From positions 152,830 to 216,829 of the forward strand of contig CAJULQ010000003.1 in assembly GCA_910587595.1 (NCBI GenBank): 64,000 bases of DNA, in the 5' to 3' direction. This DNA is from an uncultured Christensenellaceae bacterium (GTDB lineage: Bacteria; Bacillota; Clostridia; Christensenellales; Pumilibacteraceae). The notes beneath the pieces were generated by a model that saw only the letters and a program-made list of their open reading frames with translations, did no database searches and had not been told where the DNA came from. Every line of letters begins with the position of its first letter. Positions within the stretch are counted from its first letter, which is position 1. This document shows positions 50,939 to 59,166 of the stretch, in pieces. Both the position numbers and the translations under genes were made by a program.

Positions 50939-52498
50939 ATGCCCAACAAAGCACGCGACCGTTTCGGAATCGATCCCGAACATCCCAACTTAAAAGCGCG
51001 GGTGTTGCCGCACAACAACGAGGCGGAACAAGCGGTGCTCGGCTGTGTTTTGCTCGACGCCGACGCGCCCATACATATTTTGTCCGAGCTTACGGCCGCC
51101 GATTTTTACAGCAAATCGCACGGCCACATTTTCGACGCCATGGTGCAGATCTCGCGGCGCGACGAGCCGGTGGACGTTGTAACGCTCACCCAACAGTTGG
51201 ATACCATGGGCCTACTGGAAAGCGTGGGCGGCTTGACGTATTTGGCCGACCTAACTAACTGCGTGCCGGGCGCGGCCAACTATAAGCACTATGTGGGGTT
51301 GGTGAAAAAGCTGTCCGGCTTGCGCAAGCTGATCGGCGTGGCGCAAAAGATCACCGACGTGGCGTTTGTGGGCGACCCCGAAGACGACGCGCTCGGCTAT
51401 GCCGAACGGGAGATCTACGCGCTGGGCGAAGAAAGCGAACGCTCGGCGCTGCGTGAGATACAACCCAGCGTGGTAGAGGCCATCTCGCGCATGGAAGAGA
51501 TGTACCGCGACCCCACGGCGGGCAAGGGCATTCCCACCGGCTTTAAGGGATTGAACGCCATACTAAACGGCTTTCAGCCCTCCGATCTTATATTGATAGC
51601 GGCGCGTCCCGGCCAAGGCAAAACGAGTATCGGCATGAACTTTATAGAACACGCCGCCATGCACTGCGAGCGAAAGACGGCGGCGGGCAAGTCGGATCCG
51701 TATAAGTGCGCCGTGTTCAGTTTGGAAATGCCCGCCATTCAGCTGGCCAAGCGCATGCTGTGCAGCGAGGCGCGTATCGATATGAGCAAGGCCAACAGCG
51801 GCCGCCTGAGCCCCGACGATTGGAAGTCTATTGTGGCGGCCAAGGCGCGGCTGGATAAAGCGCATATCTATATAGACGACAGTTCGCTCACCACGCCCAT
51901 CGAGATACTGTCCAAGTGCCGCCGCTTAAAGCGCGAAAAGGGGTTGGATCTTGTCATGGTGGACTATTTGCAGTTGATGTCCAGCGGCGATAGGGTGGAG
52001 AGCCGCCAACAAGAGATCAGCACCATCACGCGTACTATGAAGATCGCGGCCAAGGAACTGAACGTGCCCATCTTACTGCTCAGCCAAATGTCGCGTGAAG
52101 TGGAAAAGCGCACCAACAAAAAGCCGCAAATGTCCGACTTGCGCGAATCGGGCGCTATCGAACAAGACGCCGACATCATCATGTTTATTTACCGCGAGTT
52201 CGACAAAGACGACCCCGCCGTGGACGAGGAAAAGCGCAACAAAGTGGAATTGGTGATCGCCAAGCACCGTAACGGCGAAACAGGCAGTGTGGAACTGAAA
52301 TGGGACGGCCCGTCCGTGCGGTTCTTGGACGTGGACCGTTCGCGCGCCACCGCGTCGCTCGAACGCAGCATTCCGCCCGAACGCGGCGAAGGGGATTTTT
52401 CGGGATTGGACAGCGCCGCGCCCTTTTCGTTGCACGAAACGAGCGCAGAGGATATCCTCGCCGTGCCCGACGGCGGCAAGATCGACGATATTTTCTAA
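50939..52498 (+). CDS. dnaB: Replicative DNA helicase DnaB
   Basis: 519 residues. N-terminal helical domain (LPHNNEAEQAVLGCVLLD), linker, and RecA-like domain with Walker A ARPGQGKTSIGMN, Walker B LVMVDYLQLM and LLSQMSREVEKR. The C-terminal 50 residues after GPSVRFLDV are variable. It is the helicase loaded by the DnaD/DnaI proteins encoded at 38,005-40,318. AAGGAGG precedes the ATG. A terminator follows. Confidence 0.96.
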   Translation: MPNKARDRFGIDPEHPNLKARVLPHNNEAEQAVLGCVLLDADAPIHILSELTAADFYSKSHGHIFDAMVQISRRDEPVDVVTLTQQLDTMGLLESVGGLTYLADLTNCVPGAANYKHYVGLVKKLSGLRKLIGVAQKITDVAFVGDPEDDALGYAEREIYALGEESERSALREIQPSVVEAISRMEEMYRDPTAGKGIPTGFKGLNAILNGFQPSDLILIAARPGQGKTSIGMNFIEHAAMHCERKTAAGKSDPYKCAVFSLEMPAIQLAKRMLCSEARIDMSKANSGRLSPDDWKSIVAAKARLDKAHIYIDDSSLTTPIEILSKCRRLKREKGLDLVMVDYLQLMSSGDRVESRQQEISTITRTMKIAAKELNVPILLLSQMSREVEKRTNKKPQMSDLRESGAIEQDADIIMFIYREFDKDDPAVDEEKRNKVELVIAKHRNGETGSVELKWDGPSVRFLDVDRSRATASLERSIPPERGEGDFSGLDSAAPFSLHETSAEDILAVPDGGKIDDIF

Positions 52499-52502
52499 CA
52501 TG

Positions 52503-52531
52503 AAAGCCTACCGCTATGTAGGCTTTTTTTA
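52503..52531 (+). terminator. dnaB terminator
   Basis: AAAGCCTAC pairs with GTAGGCTTT, then a T-run. Confidence 0.9.
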
Positions 52532-52550
52532 TTGGGGGTCGCCGCTTACT

Positions 52551-52621
52551 GTCACCTCGACCGAAGCGGATAGGTCTATAAAAAAGGCATTAAAGACTCC
52601 TCGGCTACGCCCGGAGTGACA
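52551..52621. repeat. Dispersed fold-back repeat
   Basis: GTCACCTCGACCGAAGCGGA..AGGTCT on the left and AGACTCCTCGGCTACGCCCG followed by GAGTGACA on the right, as in the unit at 35,360-35,430 with a different centre. Confidence 0.75.
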
Positions 52622-52702
52622 CGGAAGGGGCAAAACAAAGCCGGTATAAAACGGGCGGAAAGGGCAACACTCTCGGTGTGCAAACGTGCACGGGGAGTGT
52701 TT

Positions 52703-52774
52703 ATGCGTAGGATCATTGCGGTGTTGGGCGTGTTGTTGGTGTTGTTGGGCGTAAAAATGTACGCCGGCTTATAA
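52703..52774 (+). CDS. Possible 23-residue membrane peptide
   Basis: A short frame, MRRIIAVLGVLLVLLGVKMY then AGL: two arginines followed by one hydrophobic helix. GGGGAG lies 7 nt upstream, but inside the 3' arm of a hairpin (AACACTC 52,666-52,672 with GAGTGTT 52,695-52,701) that would hide it. No homologue is known to me. The pattern fits small membrane regulators, including sporulation or stress peptides. Coding is plausible but unproven. Confidence 0.45.
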   Translation: MRRIIAVLGVLLVLLGVKMYAGL

Positions 52775-52874
52775 AATCAAAAATATTTTCGGTTTTTATG
52801 TTTAGGCGCAAAAAAGCGTGGCAATACTTAGGTTGCGATAAAAAAAAGAAATTTTTTCGGAGGTAACAAAAACT

Positions 52875-53501
52875 ATGAGAACGTATAAGAGCAGTCGTCC
52901 TACGGCGGAGAAACCCAAGCGTAAGCTGAGCAAGCGCGGCGTGCACGCCCTTGCCATAAGCGCGTCGGTCGTGCTCGTTGCGGTGGCGCTTACGCTGTCG
53001 CTCACTTTCGGATTGCGCGGCAATAACGTGCCCGTAGACAACGACACCAAACCCACGGTAACGCCGCCCCCCGTGACCGAAACCATCAAGTTTTACGCCC
53101 CGCTCGGCGTGTGCACCGTGCAAAAGGAGGCCGCGCTCAACCGTTTGGTGTATAACGACACGTTAAAGCAGTGGCGTTCGCACAACGGCGTAGACTTCGA
53201 GGCGGCAACGGGCAGCGAAGTGCTTTCGGTGGCGGAAGGCACCGTGACCAATGTGGAAAACACCATTTTGGAAGGCGTTGTGGTGACCGTTAAGCATGCC
53301 GACGGGTTCGAATCCATTTATAAGGGGTTGGAATCGGCCGCGGTGGAATCGGGCGAAACGGTAAAAGGCGGCGATAAGTTGGGCGTGATCGGCACCATGA
53401 TGTGCGAACAAAAGGCGGGCGCGCACCTACACTTGGAAATGAAAAAAGACGGCAAGTTCGTGGTGGCCACCGATTATATCGATATCGGCAACGAGAAGTA
53501 A
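52875..53501 (+). CDS. M23 (LytM) peptidase, SpoIIQ-like
   Basis: 208 residues: basic cytoplasmic N-terminus, one membrane helix (about 25-47), then an extracytoplasmic LytM domain. Zinc and catalytic residues are complete: His103-x3-Asp107 and His184-x-His186 in AHLHLEM. Size and single-helix layout fit SpoIIQ, the forespore protein that forms the channel to SpoIIIAH during engulfment. Unlike Bacillus SpoIIQ, clostridial versions keep the catalytic residues, as here. A general cell-wall endopeptidase remains possible. CGGAGGT ribosome site. Confidence 0.8.
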   Translation: MRTYKSSRPTAEKPKRKLSKRGVHALAISASVVLVAVALTLSLTFGLRGNNVPVDNDTKPTVTPPPVTETIKFYAPLGVCTVQKEAALNRLVYNDTLKQWRSHNGVDFEAATGSEVLSVAEGTVTNVENTILEGVVVTVKHADGFESIYKGLESAAVESGETVKGGDKLGVIGTMMCEQKAGAHLHLEMKKDGKFVVATDYIDIGNEK

Positions 53502-53512
53502 AAAACGCAGTA

Positions 53513-53543
53513 AAAAAGAGAGCAACGGCGCTCTCTTTTTTTT
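53513..53543. terminator. Terminator after the M23 gene
   Basis: AGAGAGC pairs with GCTCTCT, flanked by A6 and T8. Works in both directions and may also stop leuA transcripts. Confidence 0.8.
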
Positions 53544-53561
53544 GTCGGTATTATAGGACTT

Positions 53562-53604
53562 GTCATTTCGACCGAAGTGCCGTAAGGCACGGAGTGAAAA
53601 ATCT
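53562..53604. repeat. Dispersed palindromic repeat
   Basis: GTCATTTCGACCGAAGTGCC, a GTAAGGC centre, then ACGGAGTGAAAAATCT. Same family as 35,360-35,545. Its end overlaps the last codon of leuA. Confidence 0.7.
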
Positions 53605-55264
53605 ACACGCCGAGGTTGTTTACGGCGGACAACAGCGCCTTGACGGAGGCGGCCATGATGTCGGTGTCTATGCCGGCGCCGTAGCTTTGCTTGCCGTTTG
53701 CGCCCTCTTGCAGCCCCACATAGGCGCAAGCGCGCGAACCCGAACCGCTTTCCAAGGCGTGTTCGGTGTAGTCGGTGATATTGTAAGAAAGGTGCAACGC
53801 CTCTTTGATGGCGTTGAACGCCGCGTCTAACTGGCCGTTGCCGCAACCTTGCCAAGTAACGGGTTTTCCGTTATACAGTAAGCGCATGGCCACCGACACT
53901 TTGCCCTCTTTTTTATCGAACGTGTGCTCGATGAGTTCGAGCGGGGAAAGCACGTTTACATACGTGTTTATGAATGCGTCGCGCACTTCCGTAACGGACA
54001 GTTCGCGGTGCGCTTTGTCGGACACCGACTTTATGGCATAGCCCACGTGCTCGCGCATTTTGGGCGGCAACGAAAAGCCGTACTGTTGTTCCAATATGTA
54101 GCCGATACCGCCCTTGCCGCTTTGCGAGTTGATGCGGATAACATCGCCCTCGTAGTTGCGCCCCACGTCTTTGGGGTCGATGGGCAGATAGGGCACGCTC
54201 CAAACGCCGCCGCCCGCTTGCTCGCGGCAAGCCAAGCCTTTGGCGATCGCGTCTTGGTGCGAACCCGAAAAGGCGGTGAACACCAACGCGCCCGCATACG
54301 GTTGGCGCGGACTTACGGGCATGCCCGTGAGCCGTTCGTACGCCTCTACCATTTCGGGCAGACGGGAAAAGTCCAAAAGGGGATCCACGCCGTGCATGGC
54401 CATGTTCATGCCGAGCGTTACGATATCTGCGTTGCCGGTGCGTTCGCCGTTTCCGAACAGCGTGCCTTCCACGCGGTCGGCGCCCGCCAAAAGACCCAAC
54501 TCGGCGTCGGCAATGCCCGTGCCGCGGTCGTTGTGCGGGTGCAGCGACACGATCACGTTTTCACGGCCGTGCAGATGTTTGCACATGTATTCCACTTGGC
54601 AAGCGTACACGTGCGGCAAGCTCATTTCCACCGTTACGGGCAGATTCACGATTACTTTTTTATCGGGGGTGGGGGCGAAAATATCCAGCACCTCGTTGCA
54701 CACTTCGAGCGCGTATTCCGGTTCGGTGCCCGTAAAGCTTTCGGGCGAGTATTCGAACAAAAAGCAACCGTCGGTTTGATCGGCCAACCGCTTTAATAGG
54801 CGCGCGCCCTCCGCGGCGATCTTTTTGATCTCCGCTTTGCTCTTTTTAAACACTTGCTCGCGTTGCGCCACGCTGGTGGAATTATATAAATGCACGATGG
54901 CCTTTTTGGCGCCGCGCACCGCCTCGAACGTTTTTTTGATGATGTGTTCGCGCGCTTGCGTGAGCACTTGAATGGTAACGTCGTCGGGAATAAGGCCGTC
55001 CTCTATGAGCTTGCGGCAAAACGCGTATTCGGTGTCGCTGGCCGCGGGAAAGCCTATTTCTATTTCCTTGAATCCCATGGCAACCAGACGCGTGAAAAAT
55101 TCCACCTTTTCGTCTAAGCGCATGGGGTTTATGAGCGCTTGGTTGCCGTCGCGCAAATCCACGCTGCACCACACGGGCGCTTTGTCTACATATTCGCGTT
55201 TTGCCCAATCGTAAGAGGGGCAAGGCGGCATGAAATAGCCGCGTTTGTATTTGGATACGTTCAT
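53603..55264 (-). CDS. leuA: 2-isopropylmalate synthase (LeuA type 2)
   Basis: 553 residues from ATG 55,264. The TIM-barrel catalytic domain begins at VDLRDGNQALINPM (metal-binding Asp) and includes the HPHNDRGTG site. A C-terminal LeuA allosteric domain follows (about 430-553). It joins acetyl-CoA and 2-oxoisovalerate in leucine synthesis, and the regulatory domain is expected to bind leucine. The start has no ribosome site: the -10 box ends 6 nt before the ATG, so the mRNA is predicted to be leaderless. No other leu gene is nearby. Confidence 0.92.
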   Translation of the reverse strand: MNVSKYKRGYFMPPCPSYDWAKREYVDKAPVWCSVDLRDGNQALINPMRLDEKVEFFTRLVAMGFKEIEIGFPAASDTEYAFCRKLIEDGLIPDDVTIQVLTQAREHIIKKTFEAVRGAKKAIVHLYNSTSVAQREQVFKKSKAEIKKIAAEGARLLKRLADQTDGCFLFEYSPESFTGTEPEYALEVCNEVLDIFAPTPDKKVIVNLPVTVEMSLPHVYACQVEYMCKHLHGRENVIVSLHPHNDRGTGIADAELGLLAGADRVEGTLFGNGERTGNADIVTLGMNMAMHGVDPLLDFSRLPEMVEAYERLTGMPVSPRQPYAGALVFTAFSGSHQDAIAKGLACREQAGGGVWSVPYLPIDPKDVGRNYEGDVIRINSQSGKGGIGYILEQQYGFSLPPKMREHVGYAIKSVSDKAHRELSVTEVRDAFINTYVNVLSPLELIEHTFDKKEGKVSVAMRLLYNGKPVTWQGCGNGQLDAAFNAIKEALHLSYNITDYTEHALESGSGSRACAYVGLQEGANGKQSYGAGIDTDIMAASVKALLSAVNNLGV

Positions 55265-55270
55265 ACGGCA

Positions 55271-55299
55271 ATCATAGCGTATAATGCCGATATTGTCAA
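55271..55299 (-). promoter_or_regulatory. leuA promoter, leaderless
   Basis: Minus-strand TTGACA (55,294-55,299), 17 bp, TATGAT (55,271-55,276), 6 nt, then ATG. Transcription should begin at the A of the ATG. Confidence 0.8.
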
Positions 55300-55319
55300 G
55301 TGAAAGCGGTCTATTTCGA

Positions 55320-55348
55320 TTGCAAAGCGCAGCGTAAAGTGGTATACT
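55320..55348 (+). promoter_or_regulatory. guaA promoter
   Basis: TTGCAA (55,320-55,325), 17 bp, TATACT (55,343-55,348). Divergent from leuA. AGAGGAA ribosome site follows. Confidence 0.75.
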
Positions 55349-55381
55349 GAATGCATACAAAAACACAAAGAGGAAAAACCC

Positions 55382-56923
55382 ATGAAAAAACAGACCGTGG
55401 TGGTGCTCGACTTCGGCGGGCAATACAATCAGCTCATTGCGCGGCGCGTGCGCGAGCACAACGTGTATTGCGAGGTGAAGTCGTATAAAACGCCCATAGA
55501 CGAAATACGCGCCATGGCGCCCCAAGGCATTATTTTTACGGGCGGGCCAAAGTCGGTGTATTTGGAAGATTCCCCGCGCATGGACGGCGAGATCTTTACG
55601 TTGGGCGTGCCCATTTTGGGCATATGCTACGGCGCGCAGTTTTTGGTGTACGGGTTGGGCGGCGAGATCGGTGCGGCCAACGCGGATTCGGCGGCAGAGT
55701 TCGGCCGAACGGACTGCAACATGGATACGTCGTCGCCGCTCTTAAAGGGACTGCGCAAAAAATCGGTGGTTTGGATGAGCCACAACGACTATATCAAAAA
55801 ACTGCCCGAAGGGTTCCGTTCGATCGCGCACAGCGACAAGTGCCCGTACGGCGCCATCGAAAACGCGCAGAAAAAGTTTTACGGCACGCAGTTCCACCCC
55901 GAAGTCAACCACACCGAGCAAGGGTTCGACATGCTGGGCAATTTCCTTTTCAACGTATGTAAGTGCACGCCCGATTGGACTATGGAAAACTACGCCGAAA
56001 CGGCTACGCGCGAATTGCGCGCCAAGATCGGCAACGGCAAAGCGCTGTTGGCGCTGTCGGGCGGGGTAGACAGTTCGGTGGCTTGCAAGCTGCTCGCAAA
56101 CGCCATCGGCGAGCAGTTAACGTGTATTTTCGTGGACCACGGCCTTATGCGCAAGAACGAGGGCGACGAGGTGGAGGCGGCGTTCGCGGACAGCGGCGTC
56201 CACTTTGTGCGCGTGAACGCGGGGCCGCGCTTTTTGTCTAAGCTGGCGGGCGTTTCCGACCCCGAACGCAAACGCAAGATCATCGGCGAAGAATTTATAC
56301 GCGTGTTCGAGGAAGAGGCCGAAAAGATAGGCAAAGTGGACTTTTTGGTGCAAGGCACCATTTATCCCGACGTGATAGAAAGCGGCTTGGGCGACGCGGC
56401 GGTGATCAAATCGCACCACAATGTGGGCGGCTTGCCCGATTACGTGGATTTTAAGGAGATCGTGGAGCCGCTTAGGTTATTGTTTAAGGACGAAGTGCGC
56501 GCGCTCGGCGCGGCGCTCGGTCTGAGCGACAAGCTTGTGTGGCGCCAACCGTTCCCCGGTCCCGGACTTGCCATTCGCATTATAGGCGACATCACGCCCG
56601 AAAAAGTGGCTGTCTTGCAAGACGCCGACGCGATATTCCGCGAGGAGATCGCCGCGGCCGGATTAGACAGAAACATCAACCAATATTTTGCCGTGCTCAC
56701 CAACATGCGTAGCGTGGGCGTGATGGGCGACGGCCGCACCTACGATTACACGCTTGCGTTGCGCGGCGTGTCCACCACCGACTTTATGACCGCCGATTTC
56801 TCGCGCATTCCGTACGACGTGTTGGAGAAAATATCCACGCGTATCGTGAACGAAGTGCAACACATCAACCGTATCGTGTACGATATTACGAGCAAGCCGC
56901 CCGCTACCATCGAGTGGGAGTAA
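55382..56923 (+). CDS. guaA: GMP synthase (glutamine-hydrolysing)
   Basis: 513 residues. Class I amidotransferase domain with Cys82 (LGICYGAQ) and HPEVNHT; ATP-pyrophosphatase loop LALSGGVDSSVACK (about residue 225); C-terminal dimerisation domain ending in ITSKPPATIEWE. Converts XMP to GMP. Single gene, no purine riboswitch seen upstream. Confidence 0.97.
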   Translation: MKKQTVVVLDFGGQYNQLIARRVREHNVYCEVKSYKTPIDEIRAMAPQGIIFTGGPKSVYLEDSPRMDGEIFTLGVPILGICYGAQFLVYGLGGEIGAANADSAAEFGRTDCNMDTSSPLLKGLRKKSVVWMSHNDYIKKLPEGFRSIAHSDKCPYGAIENAQKKFYGTQFHPEVNHTEQGFDMLGNFLFNVCKCTPDWTMENYAETATRELRAKIGNGKALLALSGGVDSSVACKLLANAIGEQLTCIFVDHGLMRKNEGDEVEAAFADSGVHFVRVNAGPRFLSKLAGVSDPERKRKIIGEEFIRVFEEEAEKIGKVDFLVQGTIYPDVIESGLGDAAVIKSHHNVGGLPDYVDFKEIVEPLRLLFKDEVRALGAALGLSDKLVWRQPFPGPGLAIRIIGDITPEKVAVLQDADAIFREEIAAAGLDRNINQYFAVLTNMRSVGVMGDGRTYDYTLALRGVSTTDFMTADFSRIPYDVLEKISTRIVNEVQHINRIVYDITSKPPATIEWE

Positions 56924-56948
56924 AAAAACTTTTTTGCGGTCGTATCCG

Positions 56949-57464
56949 TTAAAACTTTTGTAAGCCGGCGCCCACAAGACGCGCCACCGTTTCGAGCAAG
57001 GCGTTTTCTGCGCTGTCGGGCACGCTGTCCGAAAAGAGGACGAGCGCGCCGAACACGCCCGTATCGCCCCACACGGGATACACGGCCGCGTGTTCGCGCT
57101 TATCGGGTATGCCTGCTTGGTTGCAAACGAGCACGCTCGGCTTGTGTTCTTGCGCGGCTTGCGCCACGCTTTCGGGCAGTTCGCCCGTCAGCGCGTTTTT
57201 GCCGCCCGTACTTAGCAGCCAATCGGTGAGCGAGCACACGGCCACGGTTTTTTGGATATGGGGCGCGAGGGCTTGCAAGGCAAGCGTGCCCACGCTTTTG
57301 AGCTGTGCCGAAAGGTTTACTTTGCGAATCACGATCTCGCCGCCGTCTAAGGCGCGCATTTCCAGCGGATCGCCCACTTCTATGCGGTTGAGCTTGCGAA
57401 ATTCGCGCGGGATCACAATGCGTCCGAGCGCGTCCAATCGGCGAATAATTCCCGTTTCTTCCAT
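56949..57464 (-). CDS. spoVT: Stage V sporulation protein T
   Basis: 171 residues: AbrB-type swapped-hairpin DNA-binding domain (GIIRRLDALGRIVIPREFRK, about 5-50) and a GAF-like domain (about 55-171). SpoVT controls late forespore genes in spore formers. Length and layout match the family. AAGGAG precedes the ATG. Strong sign that the host makes spores. Confidence 0.9.
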   Translation of the reverse strand: MEETGIIRRLDALGRIVIPREFRKLNRIEVGDPLEMRALDGGEIVIRKVNLSAQLKSVGTLALQALAPHIQKTVAVCSLTDWLLSTGGKNALTGELPESVAQAAQEHKPSVLVCNQAGIPDKREHAAVYPVWGDTGVFGALVLFSDSVPDSAENALLETVARLVGAGLQKF

Positions 57465-57546
57465 GATCTTATCTCCTTGTATGACAATATTTTCTGCATT
57501 AGCTTACCGAATGTGCGCACAAAATATGTAAACGCAATGTATTTCA

Positions 57547-57575
57547 TTGACTATTGCGCGCAAAACCGCTATACT
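57547..57575 (+). promoter_or_regulatory. Promoter of the DUF1934 gene, leaderless
   Basis: TTGACT (57,547-57,552), 17 bp, TATACT (57,570-57,575), 6 nt, then ATG 57,582. Same geometry as leuA. Confidence 0.78.
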
Positions 57576-57581
57576 GTTGCC

Positions 57582-57953
57582 ATGAGTGCGACAGCGCGGT
57601 TTCATTGCATTACCACATCGGATGCGCGTATCGAAACGTTTGCGGACGGCGAAGTGGAGTTTTCGCCCACGGCAACGTATCTTACGATGCAAATGCCCGA
57701 TTACACCATGCGTATCGGCGTGAGCGACGACGTTACCACCGTTACGCGTATCGGCGCCGACGCATATACCATTGTTTTGCGAGAGGGCGAACAAACGCTG
57801 ATGGATTTGGGCTTTGCGTGCCACACGCTGTATACGCATAAAATACGGTTTAAGCGTGCGGCGGGCAAGATCGATCTGTCGGTCAAATACAGTTACGACG
57901 GCGACGACGATCTCACCGTAAGCATGATCGTGCACGCCGCTTTCGAAGAATAG
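57582..57953 (+). CDS. DUF1934-like beta-barrel protein
   Basis: 123 residues from ATG 57,582. All-beta pattern with FSPTATYLTMQMPDYTMRIGV and a C-terminal LSVKYSYDGDDDLTVSMIVHA, fitting the YwiB/DUF1934 lipocalin-like family. In that family YwiB-type proteins often sit near argS; here argS is 5 kb downstream. Function unknown. No ribosome site; the -10 box geometry indicates a leaderless transcript. Confidence 0.72.
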   Translation: MSATARFHCITTSDARIETFADGEVEFSPTATYLTMQMPDYTMRIGVSDDVTTVTRIGADAYTIVLREGEQTLMDLGFACHTLYTHKIRFKRAAGKIDLSVKYSYDGDDDLTVSMIVHAAFEE

Positions 57954-58007
57954 CGCGATAGCGCGCGCGGCGTTCGCAAAAATGTGCGAACGCTTAGGGA
58001 GGAAAAC

Positions 58008-58664
58008 ATGAAAATACAGTGGTTGGGGCATTCGGCATTCCGCTTGACGGAAAGCACGGGCGCAAGCGTGATAACCGATCCGTTCGATCCGGCGGCGGTG
58101 GGGTACGGCATGGCCTATTTGCCTTGCGACGCGATCACGAGCAGCCATGGACACAGCGACCACAACAACTTTAAGGGCGTGAAGGGCAACCCCGTGATCA
58201 TCAACCAAACGGGCACGTTCGACGTGCACGGCATAAAGATACACAGCGTGCAATGCTATCACGATTCCGCCGAAGGCGCGTTGCGCGGCAAAAATATCAT
58301 GTATCTGTTCCGCTTGGACGGCGTGACCGTTTGCCACATGGGCGACGTGGGCGAGGAGTGCACGCCCGAACTGATCGAGCAACTGATCCCCGTGAACGTG
58401 TTGCTCATTCCCGTGGGCGGCAATTATACGATAGACGCCGAACAAGCCAAAGAATATGTGGATCGCATCATGCCCGACGTGGTGATCCCCATGCACTATA
58501 AAACCAAACACACCGATTACGACATCGACAAAGTGGAATCGTTTTTGCGCTTGTTCGACGACGAGTGCATCGTAGAGGAGAACGCCGATACGTTGGAATT
58601 CGACCGTTACGATTTCGACGGCAATTCCACCCGTATCATCGTGCCCAAACGTTTCAAGGGGTAA
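58008..58664 (+). CDS. Metal-dependent hydrolase, UPF0173 (metallo-beta-lactamase fold)
   Basis: 218 residues from ATG 58,008 (GGGAGGA). MBL motif SHGHSDHNNF, GDVG for the third metal ligand region, and IPMHYKT near the end. The UPF0173 family has no settled substrate. Probably transcribed with the DUF1934 gene 54 nt upstream. Confidence 0.9.
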   Translation: MKIQWLGHSAFRLTESTGASVITDPFDPAAVGYGMAYLPCDAITSSHGHSDHNNFKGVKGNPVIINQTGTFDVHGIKIHSVQCYHDSAEGALRGKNIMYLFRLDGVTVCHMGDVGEECTPELIEQLIPVNVLLIPVGGNYTIDAEQAKEYVDRIMPDVVIPMHYKTKHTDYDIDKVESFLRLFDDECIVEENADTLEFDRYDFDGNSTRIIVPKRFKG

Positions 58665-58804
58665 AATTTTTTCCGCTTTGTGGCGAAAAGGCTTTTGCGC
58701 ACAATATACGCGGCAAGGTTTTTTGCAAAAAAGCGGGAAAACGCTTGCTTTGCGGCGGGCAATTGTGCTATACTGTTTCGGTAACAGTTTAACGAGGTGA
58801 CTTT

Positions 58805-59113
58805 ATGAAACGTGCATTTTTGCCCGGCGTGGCAAATTGGATATCCGAATCGTTCCCCACGATCCGCTTGGTGTTGCTCATTTTGATGGTTGTGTTGGCT
58901 TTGGCCATGATCTTGGTGGTGCTGTTCCAACCTTCGTCGGACGACGGCATGGGCGCCATATCGGGGCAAGTAAGCGACACGTTTTACACCAAAAACAAGG
59001 GGCGTTCGCTCGAAGGCATCATGAAACGCCTTACCATTGTGTTGGCGATCTGCTTGTTTGTGGTTTCGGTGTTGTTTTTCATCACGATAGTGATCTATCC
59101 GGTGGGCGCATAA
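58805..59113 (+). CDS. secG: Protein-export membrane protein SecG
   Basis: 102 residues with two membrane helices (about 22-44 and 74-97) and the family loop VLFQPSSDDGMGAISGQ plus FYTKNKGRSLEGIMKRLT. The N-terminal 20 residues are longer than usual. Accessory subunit of SecYEG. GAGGTGA ribosome site; TATACT about 30 nt upstream of it. Confidence 0.92.
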   Translation: MKRAFLPGVANWISESFPTIRLVLLILMVVLALAMILVVLFQPSSDDGMGAISGQVSDTFYTKNKGRSLEGIMKRLTIVLAICLFVVSVLFFITIVIYPVGA

Positions 59114-59125
59114 CAAAAAAAGACG

Positions 59126-59153
59126 GAGCGGGCGAAGATACCCGCTCTTTTTT
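59126..59153 (+). terminator. Terminator between secG and rnr
   Basis: GAGCGGG pairs with CCCGCTC, then six T. It lies directly before the rnr ribosome site, so rnr relies on read-through or a hidden promoter. Confidence 0.75.
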
Positions 59154-59166
59154 ATTTAGGAGAGAT

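Noticed and set aside
55349..55381. Purine riboswitch before guaA
   Set aside because: Only about 30 nt lie between the -10 box and the start, too short for the aptamer.
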